Assembly (NCBI RefSeq): GCF_014284125.1
Contig: NZ_JACOFX010000023.1
Coordinates: 1-64,000, forward strand
Source: Undibacterium umbellatum
GTDB lineage: Bacteria > Pseudomonadota > Gammaproteobacteria > Burkholderiales > Burkholderiaceae_D
DNA: 64,000 bases
Direction of reading: 5' to 3'
Shown one piece after another: positions 51,012-59,902 of the stretch. The translations under genes were made by a program, and so were the position numbers. Numbering within the stretch: the first letter of the stretch is position 1; every line of letters begins with the position of its first letter. The notes below the pieces were generated by a model that saw nothing but the letters and a program-made list of their open reading frames with translations, was not told the origin of the DNA and did not search any database.

Positions 51012-53609
51012 ATGACTACACCGATGACTACACCGGACTCTGCTGCAACTACCGGACTTAGCACGGCAACCTCAAGTGAGCGTCTGCTGGCAATCGGCCC
51101 CAATGAACTGCCTTCGGCCCAGCCACGCAAGGTCTGGGCCATCGCCTGGGCGGTATTGACCGAACCCATGCTCTTGCTATTGATCGCCTGCGGCAGTATT
51201 TACCTTGTGTTGGGGGATGTACATGAAGCGCTGGTGCTGCTGGCCTTCGTGTTTGTCATCATAGGCATCACTTTTTATCAGGAACACAAGACCGAGCGGG
51301 CGCTGGATGCCTTGCGTGACTTGTCCAGCCCACGTGCGCTGGTGATACGCGATGGCCAGCAGGTACGCATCGCTGGCCGTGAAGTGGTTCCTGGTGATGT
51401 GCTGGTACTGGCGGAGGGCGACAGGATTGCTGCAGATGCAATCTTATTGTCTTGCCTGAACATGACGGTGGATGAATCCCTGTTGACTGGCGAATCTGTC
51501 CCGGTCAGCAAAGCGGCACAGGAAAATTTGCCCGCCAGCATGGGCCAGGCTGGCGGTGAAGACACTCCCTTCGTCTTTTCTGGTAGCCTGGTGGTACAGG
51601 GCAAGGGACTGGCGCAGGTATTGGCAACTGGTGGCCAGACTGCGATAGGCAAGATAGGCAAGGCCCTGTCATCGGTGGATATAGAGCCGACCAGGGTACA
51701 GGTGGAAACCCGCAAGGTCGTCAAGTACGTAGCACTTTCCAGTATAGGCATGGCGGTACTGCTGGCAATATGGTACGGACTAAGTCGCCAGCTTTGGCTG
51801 GATGGGGTGCTGATAGGCCTGACCTTTGCCATGGCCCTGATACCGGAAGAATTGCCCGTGGTATTAACCTTGTTCCTGGGTATAGGTGCCTGGCGCATGG
51901 CCAGGCAACAGGTATTGACGCGACGTGTGCCTGCCATAGAAACGCTGGGGGCGACCACCGTCTTGTGTACCGACAAGACCGGCACGCTGACGCAAAACAA
52001 AATGGAGGTGGTGCAATTATTTGCAGGACAAAAAGTCATTGATTGCCAGCAGCCCAGATCTGACTTGCCAGAAGAATTTCATGAAGTGCTGGAGTTTGCC
52101 ATTCTGGCCAGCCATCGGGAACCCTTTGATCCCATGGAAGTGGCCATCCAGAATGCCGGTAAACACATGCTGAGCAAGACTGAGCATTTGCACACAGGCT
52201 GGGGGCTGGTCGATGAATATCCGCTGTCAAAGGAATTGCTGGCCATGTCCAGGGTCTGGGCATCAGAAGACCGCGAACAGTATGTCATCGCCACCAAGGG
52301 AGCACCCGAGGCAGTCGCCGATCTTTGCCATTTGCCACCTGCTGAAGTCCAGGCTTTGCTGAAGCAAGTCAACCTGATGGCTGAAAAAGGTTTGCGTGTG
52401 TTGGGTGTTGCCAAGGCAAAGTTCAAGGCTGTTAATGCGCCTATACGCTTGGAAAACACAGAAGACGCTGATCTGCCTGAGATTCAGCATGATTTTGACT
52501 TTGAACTGGTCGGTCTGATTGCCATGGCAGACCCGATACGTGCCGGTGTGCCAGAAGCCATCCATGAATGCCAGACCGCAGGAATACGGGTAGTGATGAT
52601 TACTGGCGATTATCCGGCAACCGCCAAGAATATCGCCGCACAATGTGGTTTGCCAGTGGCAGGTGGCGTCATCACAGGCGCTGAGCTCGATGACATGGAC
52701 GAAGCAGAATTACAGCGGCGCATTGCCGACGTGGCGATTTTTTGCCGCGTTGCACCGGAACAAAAACTGCGCCTGGTGAATGCCCTGAAAACGGCAGGAG
52801 AAATCGTCGCCATGACAGGCGATGGCGTGAATGATGCGCCCGCACTCAAGGCCGCAAATATAGGAATAGCCATGGGCAAGCGCGGCACGGATGTGGCGCG
52901 TGAGTCGGCAGCACTGGTGTTGCTGGATGATGAGTTTTCATCCATCGTGACAGCAGTCAAATCAGGTCGCAGGATCTTTGATAATCTGAGAAAAACCATT
53001 TGCTTTATCGTTGCGGTCCACATCCCGGTCATCGGCATGTCAGTCATCCCCGTCATGCTGGGCTGGCCAGTGATGCTGATGCCTGTGCATATTTTGTTTT
53101 TGCAGCTCATTATCGACCCTACCTGTTCGCTGGTATTTGAAGCTGAAGCCGAGGAAAAGGATGTCATGCGCAGGCCACCGCGCTCCACCGAGGCAACCAT
53201 CTTTAACCGCAAAACCTTGTTCAAGGGTTTACTGCAAGGCGTTGCATTGTTGCTGACCATACTGGCAATTTACTACATAGCCTTGCAACAGCAAATGACG
53301 GCAGACCAGGCGCGCACCATGGCATTCTCGGCGATGGTGATAGGTAATATAGGCCTGATCTTTATCAACCGCAGTTTATCAGCGAATATCCTGCATGCTT
53401 TGAGACTACCCAATCCGGTATTGTGGTGGGTGGTGGTAGCTGCGGTCACGGTATTGTCACTGGCCCTGTTTGTACCGGGTCTGGCAAGCCTGTTCTACTT
53501 TGCCGGAGTACCGCTGCAGCAACTGGGCTTGAGCCTGCTTGCAGCATTGCTGTGCATTACCCTGATGGCGGCCTTCAGGGTGTTTGGTATGCGGGGCAAA
53601 ACAGCATAG
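51012..53609 (+). CDS. P-type cation-transporting ATPase (P2-like)
   Basis: An 865-residue pump. The phosphorylation site is Asp321 in DKTGTLT. The actuator loop is LTGESVP near 160, the hinge motif is TGDGVNDAPALKAANIGIAMG, and the ion-pathway motif is PEELP in TM4 (FAMALIPEELPVVL). Eight to ten hydrophobic helices occur in the expected places. It is shorter than eukaryotic SERCA and close to bacterial Ca2+/cation ATPases; PEELP instead of PEGLP and the TM6 segment IIDPTCSLVFEAE leave the ion undecided. The start is the first of two nearby ATGs (51012, 51024). About 260 AT-rich bases separate it from the divergent AraC gene. Confidence 0.9.
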   Translation: MTTPMTTPDSAATTGLSTATSSERLLAIGPNELPSAQPRKVWAIAWAVLTEPMLLLLIACGSIYLVLGDVHEALVLLAFVFVIIGITFYQEHKTERALDALRDLSSPRALVIRDGQQVRIAGREVVPGDVLVLAEGDRIAADAILLSCLNMTVDESLLTGESVPVSKAAQENLPASMGQAGGEDTPFVFSGSLVVQGKGLAQVLATGGQTAIGKIGKALSSVDIEPTRVQVETRKVVKYVALSSIGMAVLLAIWYGLSRQLWLDGVLIGLTFAMALIPEELPVVLTLFLGIGAWRMARQQVLTRRVPAIETLGATTVLCTDKTGTLTQNKMEVVQLFAGQKVIDCQQPRSDLPEEFHEVLEFAILASHREPFDPMEVAIQNAGKHMLSKTEHLHTGWGLVDEYPLSKELLAMSRVWASEDREQYVIATKGAPEAVADLCHLPPAEVQALLKQVNLMAEKGLRVLGVAKAKFKAVNAPIRLENTEDADLPEIQHDFDFELVGLIAMADPIRAGVPEAIHECQTAGIRVVMITGDYPATAKNIAAQCGLPVAGGVITGAELDDMDEAELQRRIADVAIFCRVAPEQKLRLVNALKTAGEIVAMTGDGVNDAPALKAANIGIAMGKRGTDVARESAALVLLDDEFSSIVTAVKSGRRIFDNLRKTICFIVAVHIPVIGMSVIPVMLGWPVMLMPVHILFLQLIIDPTCSLVFEAEAEEKDVMRRPPRSTEATIFNRKTLFKGLLQGVALLLTILAIYYIALQQQMTADQARTMAFSAMVIGNIGLIFINRSLSANILHALRLPNPVLWWVVVAAVTVLSLALFVPGLASLFYFAGVPLQQLGLSLLAALLCITLMAAFRVFGMRGKTA

Positions 53610-53793
53610 CAAAAAAAATAATAATATTTTGCGCCAAAAGCGATAATTTCCTTGGCAGTATCCCTGATGCAACCTTCAGTATTGAATAATGCTCCCTCGC
53701 GATTCTGTCTGCCGCTTTACTTGCTATTCAAATGCCCTCACGCCATAGTCTGCGTTGCAAGATTTATTATCCGTCCACCACAAACAAAACAGC

Positions 53794-54576
53794 ATGACTA
53801 TGTTTAACACTATTTGGCGAACCACTTGGTCGTCTACCCTACTATTTATCTTATTTTTTGCAACACAGATTTCACATGCACGTTATCCCCCTGTACCTGA
53901 AATGGTCATGCAGATAAACACCAGCCTGGAGGTAAACCTGAACGGGTCCACAATCAAAATCAAGGCAGATGATACCTTTGAGCGCGAATATGAATTCGAC
54001 GGCTGCAAGCTGAAAAGTCATTCCAGCCCAAGAAGCTCCAGATGGTTTGGCAGTTTGGGGATTAGTGACGCAGGTTCTGAACCATTTTTTTCATTTTTCT
54101 TACCGAGCGCATGTAAGGGAATCAGCCGAACTGTAGTAGAAGAAAATCAATTGCACTTTGATGACGCGAAATTTATGTATCAATGGTTGGCAAGCAGAAA
54201 AAAAATGGCGAATGGCTCATACAATTCTGTCTGGAACAGTGAAGGCCTTTCTGTGTTCTGGCAGACAGTGCCAGGCAGAGTGCAATTAAGTGTTGATGTG
54301 GTATTAATCTGCCTGAATGGACAACCGGCAAAAAATCTGGAAGGCGCTATAGATACCGCCATCAAATGGTATCCAAACGAGCAGGCACAGACTATGCGGC
54401 ACTGTAACCCTGTAGATAAAAACGTTGTCAGAGAAACCCGTCACCAAATTGAAGGATTCTGGACATCTACTGAGTTCATGTTCAAGCAATTAAGAGAGCG
54501 GGAGGAAAGCTACAAGGCAAAAAAAATACAACAAGAAAAACAAGAAGCCGAGCGGAACATGAACAAGGCAGACTGA
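53794..54576 (+). CDS. Unknown secreted protein
   Basis: A 260-residue protein without a recognised family. The N-terminus (MTMFNTIWRTTWSSTLLFILFFATQISHA) is a clear signal peptide. The mature part begins RYPPVPEMVMQINTSLEV and has scattered Cys residues (four or five), suggesting disulfides. The C-terminal 35 residues are highly charged and probably coiled (EEEs with Lys-rich QQEKQEAER). Starts at 53794 and 53800 are equally good. Composition is slightly AT-richer than neighbours. It lies between the ATPase and ycgR without operon contact. Confidence 0.6.
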   Translation: MTMFNTIWRTTWSSTLLFILFFATQISHARYPPVPEMVMQINTSLEVNLNGSTIKIKADDTFEREYEFDGCKLKSHSSPRSSRWFGSLGISDAGSEPFFSFFLPSACKGISRTVVEENQLHFDDAKFMYQWLASRKKMANGSYNSVWNSEGLSVFWQTVPGRVQLSVDVVLICLNGQPAKNLEGAIDTAIKWYPNEQAQTMRHCNPVDKNVVRETRHQIEGFWTSTEFMFKQLREREESYKAKKIQQEKQEAERNMNKAD

Positions 54577-54649
54577 ATCAATTAGCCATATATCTCGGTC
54601 CGCCAGCAACATAAAGCTGGCGCACGAGGCGGCCCTGGCACTGCTTAAC

Positions 54650-55381
54650 TTACTTGGGCAACAATTTGCGCCGCTCATACTCAAGCTGATTGATATGCCT
54701 TTGTATGGCGACATCCATCTCATGTGGCAGCTTATGAAAACTGATGCCTATGCGGTATTTGCCCTGTTTGCTTTTTTCTATCTGGCTGACATGACGCACC
54801 ATACCTTCGCAGCGCACTACATTGCGTATGCCTAGCACAATGTGTAATTTGGCGATGCGGTCCTGCACTCTGATTTGCGGCGGGCCGGAAACCTGAACAC
54901 TCAAGCCGCCCACACATAAATCATAGATGGGCCAATAAGCCAGGGTTTCAGCCTGGTCGTTATATAACCGGACCTTGAGCGGATCGACGATGGGTAATTG
55001 ATTGCGGAAATATTCGCGGCGCTGCATTCGAATAACCCGTGGTGGAATCGGCACCCAAAAGGCATCCTGATCGCCCCAGGTGAAGCGCTGCGGATCAAGC
55101 CCGCTGAATTGCACCCGTATGCCATCAGGCAAAGCCTGGAACACGCAGGAACTGGCTTTCTCCAGCAGTTTGTTGGCGCGGGCATCGCCACCTATATCAA
55201 ACACCAGGCCATCATCGCGGGCAGAAAGTATCAAGGTGACGATAAATTCACGGCCCTCATTAAAATACACCGTAACCGGCTCACGCCTGTGCACAAGATC
55301 ATTCAATATGCCCAGGATTTCTCTCTGACCAAGCAGGAAAAATTTGTCTTCTATTTGTTCATTGCTTAATGATGCAGACAT
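54650..55381 (-). CDS. ycgR: Flagellar brake protein YcgR
   Basis: A 243-residue c-di-GMP-binding protein with an N-terminal YcgR domain (about 10-110) and a C-terminal PilZ domain (about 115-235). The RxxxR motif is RREYFR at 121-126. The second motif, normally D/NxSxxG, reads DLCVGG at 154-159, so Cys156 replaces Ser. In E. coli, c-di-GMP-bound YcgR slows the flagellar motor. No flagellar genes are in the window; several c-di-GMP enzymes are. Confidence 0.88.
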   Translation of the reverse strand: MSASLSNEQIEDKFFLLGQREILGILNDLVHRREPVTVYFNEGREFIVTLILSARDDGLVFDIGGDARANKLLEKASSCVFQALPDGIRVQFSGLDPQRFTWGDQDAFWVPIPPRVIRMQRREYFRNQLPIVDPLKVRLYNDQAETLAYWPIYDLCVGGLSVQVSGPPQIRVQDRIAKLHIVLGIRNVVRCEGMVRHVSQIEKSKQGKYRIGISFHKLPHEMDVAIQRHINQLEYERRKLLPK

Positions 55382-55586
55382 CCAGCTACCCTTTTTATCT
55401 ACTTTTTCTGAAAAATAGACTGCTTATTGCTTGAGGTCAATAGAAGAATATCGGCAGTGCCAGAGTAGCTAAGGATCAGTTGTTTTTTTGGCTTTACCAG
55501 GCAACATTCTGAGAATAGCACTTCATCAACAAGGACGGCTGGTTTATCGCATAATGCCTGTTCGAAGCATCCATCAACATCAATCA

Positions 55587-56117
55587 ATGAAAATACTTGC
55601 GATTTGTGGCAGCTTGCGCGCAGCCTCTCTGAATGCCATGCTGATACGCGCCCTGATACGCCTGGCACCTGCCGATATCAAGATAACCGCCTATGCCGGC
55701 ATGGCGACACTGCCTTTATTTAATCCCGACCTGGATTTGACACCACCCATTTGCGTGCTGGATTTGAAAGCCCAGATTGCGGCGACTGATGTCGTGCTGA
55801 TTGCCAGCCCGGAATACGCTCATGGTGTCACTGGCGTCATCAAGAATGCCCTGGACTGGACAGTCAGCTCCGATGTGTTTGTCAACAAAGCGGTGGTGGT
55901 GTTGAATGCCTCGCCCAGAGCCACGCATGCAGATGCCGCGTTGCGGGAAATACTCAGCGTGATGTCAGCCAGGATACTGGAAACGGCATCGGTGACAGTG
56001 CCGCTCATAGGAGCGGGCCTGGACGAGGATGGCGTAGTCGGCCATCCTGAAATTGCAAGCATCTTGAAAGCTGCGCTGGAAAATGGTAAAGCTGAGTGGA
56101 AAAGCCAGCAATACTAG
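55587..56117 (+). CDS. NADPH-dependent FMN reductase-like flavoprotein
   Basis: A 176-residue flavodoxin-like enzyme: GSLRAASLNAMLIRAL (phosphate-binding loop for FMN near residues 8-23), ASPEYAHGVTGVIKNALDW near 72-90 and LNASPRATHA. It probably reduces FMN or quinones/azo compounds with NAD(P)H. The start MKILAICGSLR at 55587 is the family start; 55488 adds unrelated residues. The TAG stop lies inside CTAG at 56114-56117, which also flanks the MITE-like element. Confidence 0.88.
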   Translation: MKILAICGSLRAASLNAMLIRALIRLAPADIKITAYAGMATLPLFNPDLDLTPPICVLDLKAQIAATDVVLIASPEYAHGVTGVIKNALDWTVSSDVFVNKAVVVLNASPRATHADAALREILSVMSARILETASVTVPLIGAGLDEDGVVGHPEIASILKAALENGKAEWKSQQY

Positions 56118-56390
56118 AACTCATTTCATCAATAGGGTGAGATGCGTTTGCCTCATAACGTGGGCTGGCAAGACGGACGAGGCAGTCAATAGCTTTGCCT
56201 ATTGACAACGAGTCCAACGCAGTCCAGCGTGCGTTATGGGGCAAACCCTTCGGGAACTGACGATTTGGGCGCATTGCAGCGCGTAGTGTTTCACCCCTCC
56301 CTCGCTAAGGCACCAGCCTTAGCGAGGGTCACGCCTTGCTCTGCATCCCAAATCGTCTTGTTCGCACTCATCCTATTGATGAAATGAGTT
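56118..56390. mobile_element. MITE-like element with CTAG target duplication
   Basis: A 273-bp non-coding element with perfect 19-bp terminal inverted repeats, AACTCATTTCATCAATAGG at 56118-56136 and its complement at 56372-56390; similarity continues imperfectly for about ten more bases inward. It is flanked on both sides by CTAG (56114-56117, 56391-56394), the 4-bp YTAR target used by the IS5 subgroup of the IS5 family. Internally it is full of inverted repeats: 56146-56160 with 56232-56246, 56185-56192 with 56199-56206, 56259-56269 with 56347-56357, and 13-bp arms at 56299-56311 with 56316-56328. No open reading frame of note occurs. An RNA-structured intergenic repeat is the alternative. 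Confidence 0.75.
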
Positions 56391-56912
56391 CTAGGTAGCT
56401 AAAGCTTGCTCCAGCAAAGTATGCAGCTCTGAAAAAGATGGCTCACCGATATAGCGCTTCAGGATATTGCCTTGCTTGTCGATGACATAAGTGGTTGGCG
56501 TCAATTTGACATCGCCGAATGACTTCGCCAGTTTGCCCTGCAAATCCAGCGCGACATGGAAAGGCAGTTTGCGGGTTTCTGCGTAATTGAGCACATAATT
56601 CGGTGGATCATAGCTCATGGCAACGGCCACAAATTCCAGGCCCTGTTTATGATATTTATTATAGGTTTCTACCATCTTGGGCATTTCTGCCACACAGGTG
56701 GTGCAAGAAGTAGCCCAGAAATTCACCATGAGTACTTTGCCACGCAAGCTCTGTGACGAAATTTTTTCCCCCTTGAGATTGGTGAAACTGACATCGGGCA
56801 TGGGAGTCTTGGCGCGATAGGTCACAAAGAATGTCACCGCCAGTGCGATCAGCGCCAGCGAGGCGATGACTGAAAATATGGCAAATTTACGGGGCGAAGA
56901 AGGAGCCAGCAT
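56391..56912 (-). CDS. TlpA/ResA-like thioredoxin protein, membrane-anchored
   Basis: A 173-residue redoxin with an uncleaved N-terminal helix (FAIFSVIASLALIALAVTFFV) and a periplasmic thioredoxin fold. The active site is CTTC within FWATSCTTCVAEMPKM (about 67-82), and the cis-Pro region is LTPTTYVIDKQG. The CTTC dipeptide differs from the more usual CxPC of ResA and CcmG. It probably reduces periplasmic disulfides, for instance in cytochrome c maturation. The stop lies in the CTAG copy bordering the MITE-like element. Confidence 0.87.
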   Translation of the reverse strand: MLAPSSPRKFAIFSVIASLALIALAVTFFVTYRAKTPMPDVSFTNLKGEKISSQSLRGKVLMVNFWATSCTTCVAEMPKMVETYNKYHKQGLEFVAVAMSYDPPNYVLNYAETRKLPFHVALDLQGKLAKSFGDVKLTPTTYVIDKQGNILKRYIGEPSFSELHTLLEQALAT

Positions 56913-57020
56913 ACTTATTCCAAAATGAGTGTTTCGTCTGCCACTATTATACGGCGTTGAGATATCCCTGCCTGAGTAGTCTGAATATCGCGGCTTTGTG
57001 CCAGGTCAAGCCTGGCAAAT

Positions 57021-57470
57021 TCAGTAGACGACGGGGACACTGATGGTTTTACCGGCCACATGGGTAGTCAGGACTATTGCCGTCGAGGTCGAACCAAAAG
57101 CATTGAGTTCATTAATAATGCGTTGCAAATGTTCAACGTCAGTGGCCAGTACGCGCATCACGGCACCATCTTCGCCGGTGACGGTATAGCAATCAATGAT
57201 TTCAGGGCAGTTGGCGACATACTGGGCATAAGGCCGCCCCTGTTGTGTCGAGAGCCTGATCATGGCGGTGATTTGATAACCGAGTGCCCTGGGATTAATA
57301 TCGGCACGATAGGCGCGTATCACCTGGGCAGCCTCCAGACGCTTGATGCGCTCTGACACAGCGGGCTGGCTAAGATGTACCTGGCGGCCTATCTCGGCAT
57401 GCGACATGCGGGCATCCTGTTGCAATAATTGCAGGATTTTTTGATCAAACTGGTCGAGTTTATGATTCAT
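57021..57470 (-). CDS. Lrp/AsnC-family regulator
   Basis: A 149-residue regulator with an N-terminal helix-turn-helix (LDQFDQKILQLLQQDARMSHAEIGRQVHLSQPAVSERIKRLE in pieces, residues 5-50) and a RAM ligand domain. The start MNHKLDQFD at 57470 is preferred; the frame is open to 57497. It diverges from lysA with about 130 bp between, so it may control diaminopimelate decarboxylase in response to lysine or another amino acid. Confidence 0.9.
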   Translation of the reverse strand: MNHKLDQFDQKILQLLQQDARMSHAEIGRQVHLSQPAVSERIKRLEAAQVIRAYRADINPRALGYQITAMIRLSTQQGRPYAQYVANCPEIIDCYTVTGEDGAVMRVLATDVEHLQRIINELNAFGSTSTAIVLTTHVAGKTISVPVVY

Positions 57471-57604
57471 AAGCATTTGACGTAGATTTCCAATCAAAGC
57501 CTTGGTCGATGAGGTAATTCCCTATGGAATCCCATTCAAACCATGACTTGCACTTGTTAAAGTAGAGCTTACACTAAACCTCAGGATGCCCTGGAAAAAT
57601 TGCC

Positions 57605-58852
57605 ATGACAACGACTATCACAGCCAACCAGCTTGCCCATATTGCCAGCGAATTCGATACACCATGCTGGGCCTATGACGCTTCCATCATAAGAGCGCAG
57701 ATTGCCCGCCTGCGACAATTTGATGTCATTCGCTTTGCCCAGAAGGCATCCAGCAATATCCATTTGCTGCGTCTGATGCGAGAAGAAGGCGTGATGGTGG
57801 ATTCAGTATCTCTCGGTGAAGTGGAGCGTGCGCTGGCCGCAGGTTATGCCAGCCAGGCTGAACATGGTGACCATGCGCCTATCGTGTTCACTGCGGATTT
57901 GCTGGACCGTGCAACACTGAAGCGCGTGGTGGAATTGAATATCCCGGTGAATTGCGGGTCACCGCAAATGCTGGAGCAACTGGGGAAGGCCCATCCCGGC
58001 CACGCTGTGTGGCTGCGCATCAACCCTGGCTTTGGTCATGGCCACAGCCGCAAGACCAATACTGGTGGCGAGCAAAGCAAGCATGGTATCTGGCATGAAG
58101 AATTGCAAAACGCATTGGCTATCATCGATCAGTATGATTTGACGCTGGTCGGCCTGCACATGCACATAGGTTCTGGTGTTGATTACGATCATCTGCAAAG
58201 CGTTTGCGATGCAATGATAGAACAGGTGAAAATCTGCAAGCGTGACTTGCAGGCGATTTCCATCGGTGGTGGCTTGTCCATCCCCTACCGTGGCGACGAA
58301 CCTGCGGTGGATACTGAGCATTATTTTGAAATCTGGGACAAGGCCAGAAAAGAAATCGAAACCTTGCTGGGACACAAAATCAGCATGGAGATAGAACCTG
58401 GCCGTTTCCTGGTGGCGCAATCCGGTATCTTGATTTCTGAATTGCGTGCGCAAAAACAGGTGGGCAGCAATTTCTTTGCGCTGGTTGATGCTGGCTTCAA
58501 TGACCTGGTACGCCCTTCAATGTATGGCAGCTTTCACCGCATTACTTGCCATGCGGCTGATGGCACTGCCCGCACTGCAGCTTTGCGTCCTACCGTAGTG
58601 GCCGGGCCTTTGTGCGAATCTGGCGATGTGTTCACGCAAGAAGACGGCGGCGTGGTCACGACCCAGGACTTGCCAGCTTGCGAGATTGGGGACCTGTTCG
58701 TCTTCCATGATGCCGGTGCTTATGGCGCCAGCATGTCGTCAAACTACAATTCCCGCCCGCTGATACCTGAGGTATTGGTCGATGGTGAGCAGATCAAACA
58801 AATTCGCCGCCGCCAGACTGTACAGGAATTGATTGCGCTGGAAAACGTCTAA
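57605..58852 (+). CDS. lysA: Diaminopimelate decarboxylase-like PLP enzyme
   Basis: A fold-type III PLP decarboxylase of 415 residues. Lys47 in FAQKASSN binds PLP. HMHIGSGVDY, SIGGGLSIPY, EPGRFLV and GPLCESGD are the expected family motifs, and YNSRPLIPEVLV closes the fold. The final step of lysine synthesis, meso-diaminopimelate to lysine, is the best assignment; a related carboxynorspermidine or ornithine-type decarboxylase is less likely. A divergent Lrp-type regulator precedes it, and it ends 4 bp before a convergent binding-protein gene. Confidence 0.85.
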   Translation: MTTTITANQLAHIASEFDTPCWAYDASIIRAQIARLRQFDVIRFAQKASSNIHLLRLMREEGVMVDSVSLGEVERALAAGYASQAEHGDHAPIVFTADLLDRATLKRVVELNIPVNCGSPQMLEQLGKAHPGHAVWLRINPGFGHGHSRKTNTGGEQSKHGIWHEELQNALAIIDQYDLTLVGLHMHIGSGVDYDHLQSVCDAMIEQVKICKRDLQAISIGGGLSIPYRGDEPAVDTEHYFEIWDKARKEIETLLGHKISMEIEPGRFLVAQSGILISELRAQKQVGSNFFALVDAGFNDLVRPSMYGSFHRITCHAADGTARTAALRPTVVAGPLCESGDVFTQEDGGVVTTQDLPACEIGDLFVFHDAGAYGASMSSNYNSRPLIPEVLVDGEQIKQIRRRQTVQELIALENV

Positions 58853-58856
58853 GCTC

Positions 58857-59648
58857 TTATTGACGCAGTTCTTCCAAAAGCCCGGCCTTCCTGGCCTTGA
58901 GGATGGCTACATTCAGTTTGTCAATGATGCCGTCATCCTTGTCTGCTCTAACCGCAAAATGAATGGTGTCTATCAGCAGCGGCTTGGGCAAGACCGTCAG
59001 GCGTACATCAGCAAAAGGTGAACTGCTACCTTCATTTTCATCCCGCAGGGTCTGCAATTTGTTTTCGAGAAAATGCGGGTCTTTATTCACAGAACCAAAT
59101 AAGCCCGCATCCATGCGACGGAACAAAAGTTTATAGATACGTGACAAGGGTGCGTAATTATCGACCTCGACCTTGAAGAGATTGTCTTTCATGGCGTCGA
59201 AGCGGTCACCATAGCTGAAGCCACGTGGTATGCCTATGGTCTTACCTTTGAGGTCTACCATGCTATTGAAGCGGAACTGCGCATCGCTCCTGGTGACCAG
59301 GAACATGTACTTTGATTGTATGGGCAGAGAAAAGCGGAAGATTTTTTCGCGCTCTTTGGTCTTGCTGACGCCGTATAAAACGCCCTCACCATTTTCTGCA
59401 GCCTGCATGGCGCGTGGCCAGGGGCTACGTTGCTGTTGTATCTGCAGATTTTCTTCACGTTCGATGAACTCGAATAACTTCTCTGCCAGCTTCAGTGGGA
59501 AGGGCTGACCGCGCTGATCTATAGGATCTGCTGTCAGCATGACGATATCCTTGGCATGCGCCGCTTGGACACTCATTCCAGAGGCCAGAACGAGTAAAGT
59601 CAATAGCGATGTCAGCCCCAAAACCGGGGCTAGCTTGCACAAGCGCAT
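58857..59648 (-). CDS. Periplasmic solute-binding-like protein (SBP family 3)
   Basis: A 263-residue secreted protein with a signal peptide (LTSLLTLLVLASGMSVQAAHA). It has the family 3 binding-protein layout: AENGEGVLYGVSKTKEREKIFRFSLP near 75-105 and DLKGKTIGIPRGFSYGD near 128-145. No ABC permease or ATPase genes are adjacent, which is common for standalone members acting as sensors or enzymes' partners. The ligand is unknown. Confidence 0.82.
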   Translation of the reverse strand: MRLCKLAPVLGLTSLLTLLVLASGMSVQAAHAKDIVMLTADPIDQRGQPFPLKLAEKLFEFIEREENLQIQQQRSPWPRAMQAAENGEGVLYGVSKTKEREKIFRFSLPIQSKYMFLVTRSDAQFRFNSMVDLKGKTIGIPRGFSYGDRFDAMKDNLFKVEVDNYAPLSRIYKLLFRRMDAGLFGSVNKDPHFLENKLQTLRDENEGSSSPFADVRLTVLPKPLLIDTIHFAVRADKDDGIIDKLNVAILKARKAGLLEELRQ

Positions 59649-59902
59649 TTGACTTCACCAAGACCTTTCATACAAAAACTCTCAAAAGCTGCAGACAAAA
59701 CTGATCTGGCGCATGGCCTGGAACAGGGCTTACTCATGGAGAGCAAGCCACGCAAGTAGGAAAACTAATTTATTTCTCACTTACGAAACTTGTCATATAG
59801 TAACGTCAATATAGCAATACGGCAAGTTTGACAACAAATTCTTACAATAAATATCTGTCATGCCGCATGGCAAATTGCTGGCGAGGGTATTGCTTTGAAT
59901 GA

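Noticed and set aside
54611-54632. CGCCAGC/GCTGGCG hairpin after the unknown secreted gene as a terminator
   Set aside because: The stem is reasonable but no T-run follows on the plus strand, so it was not listed as a feature.
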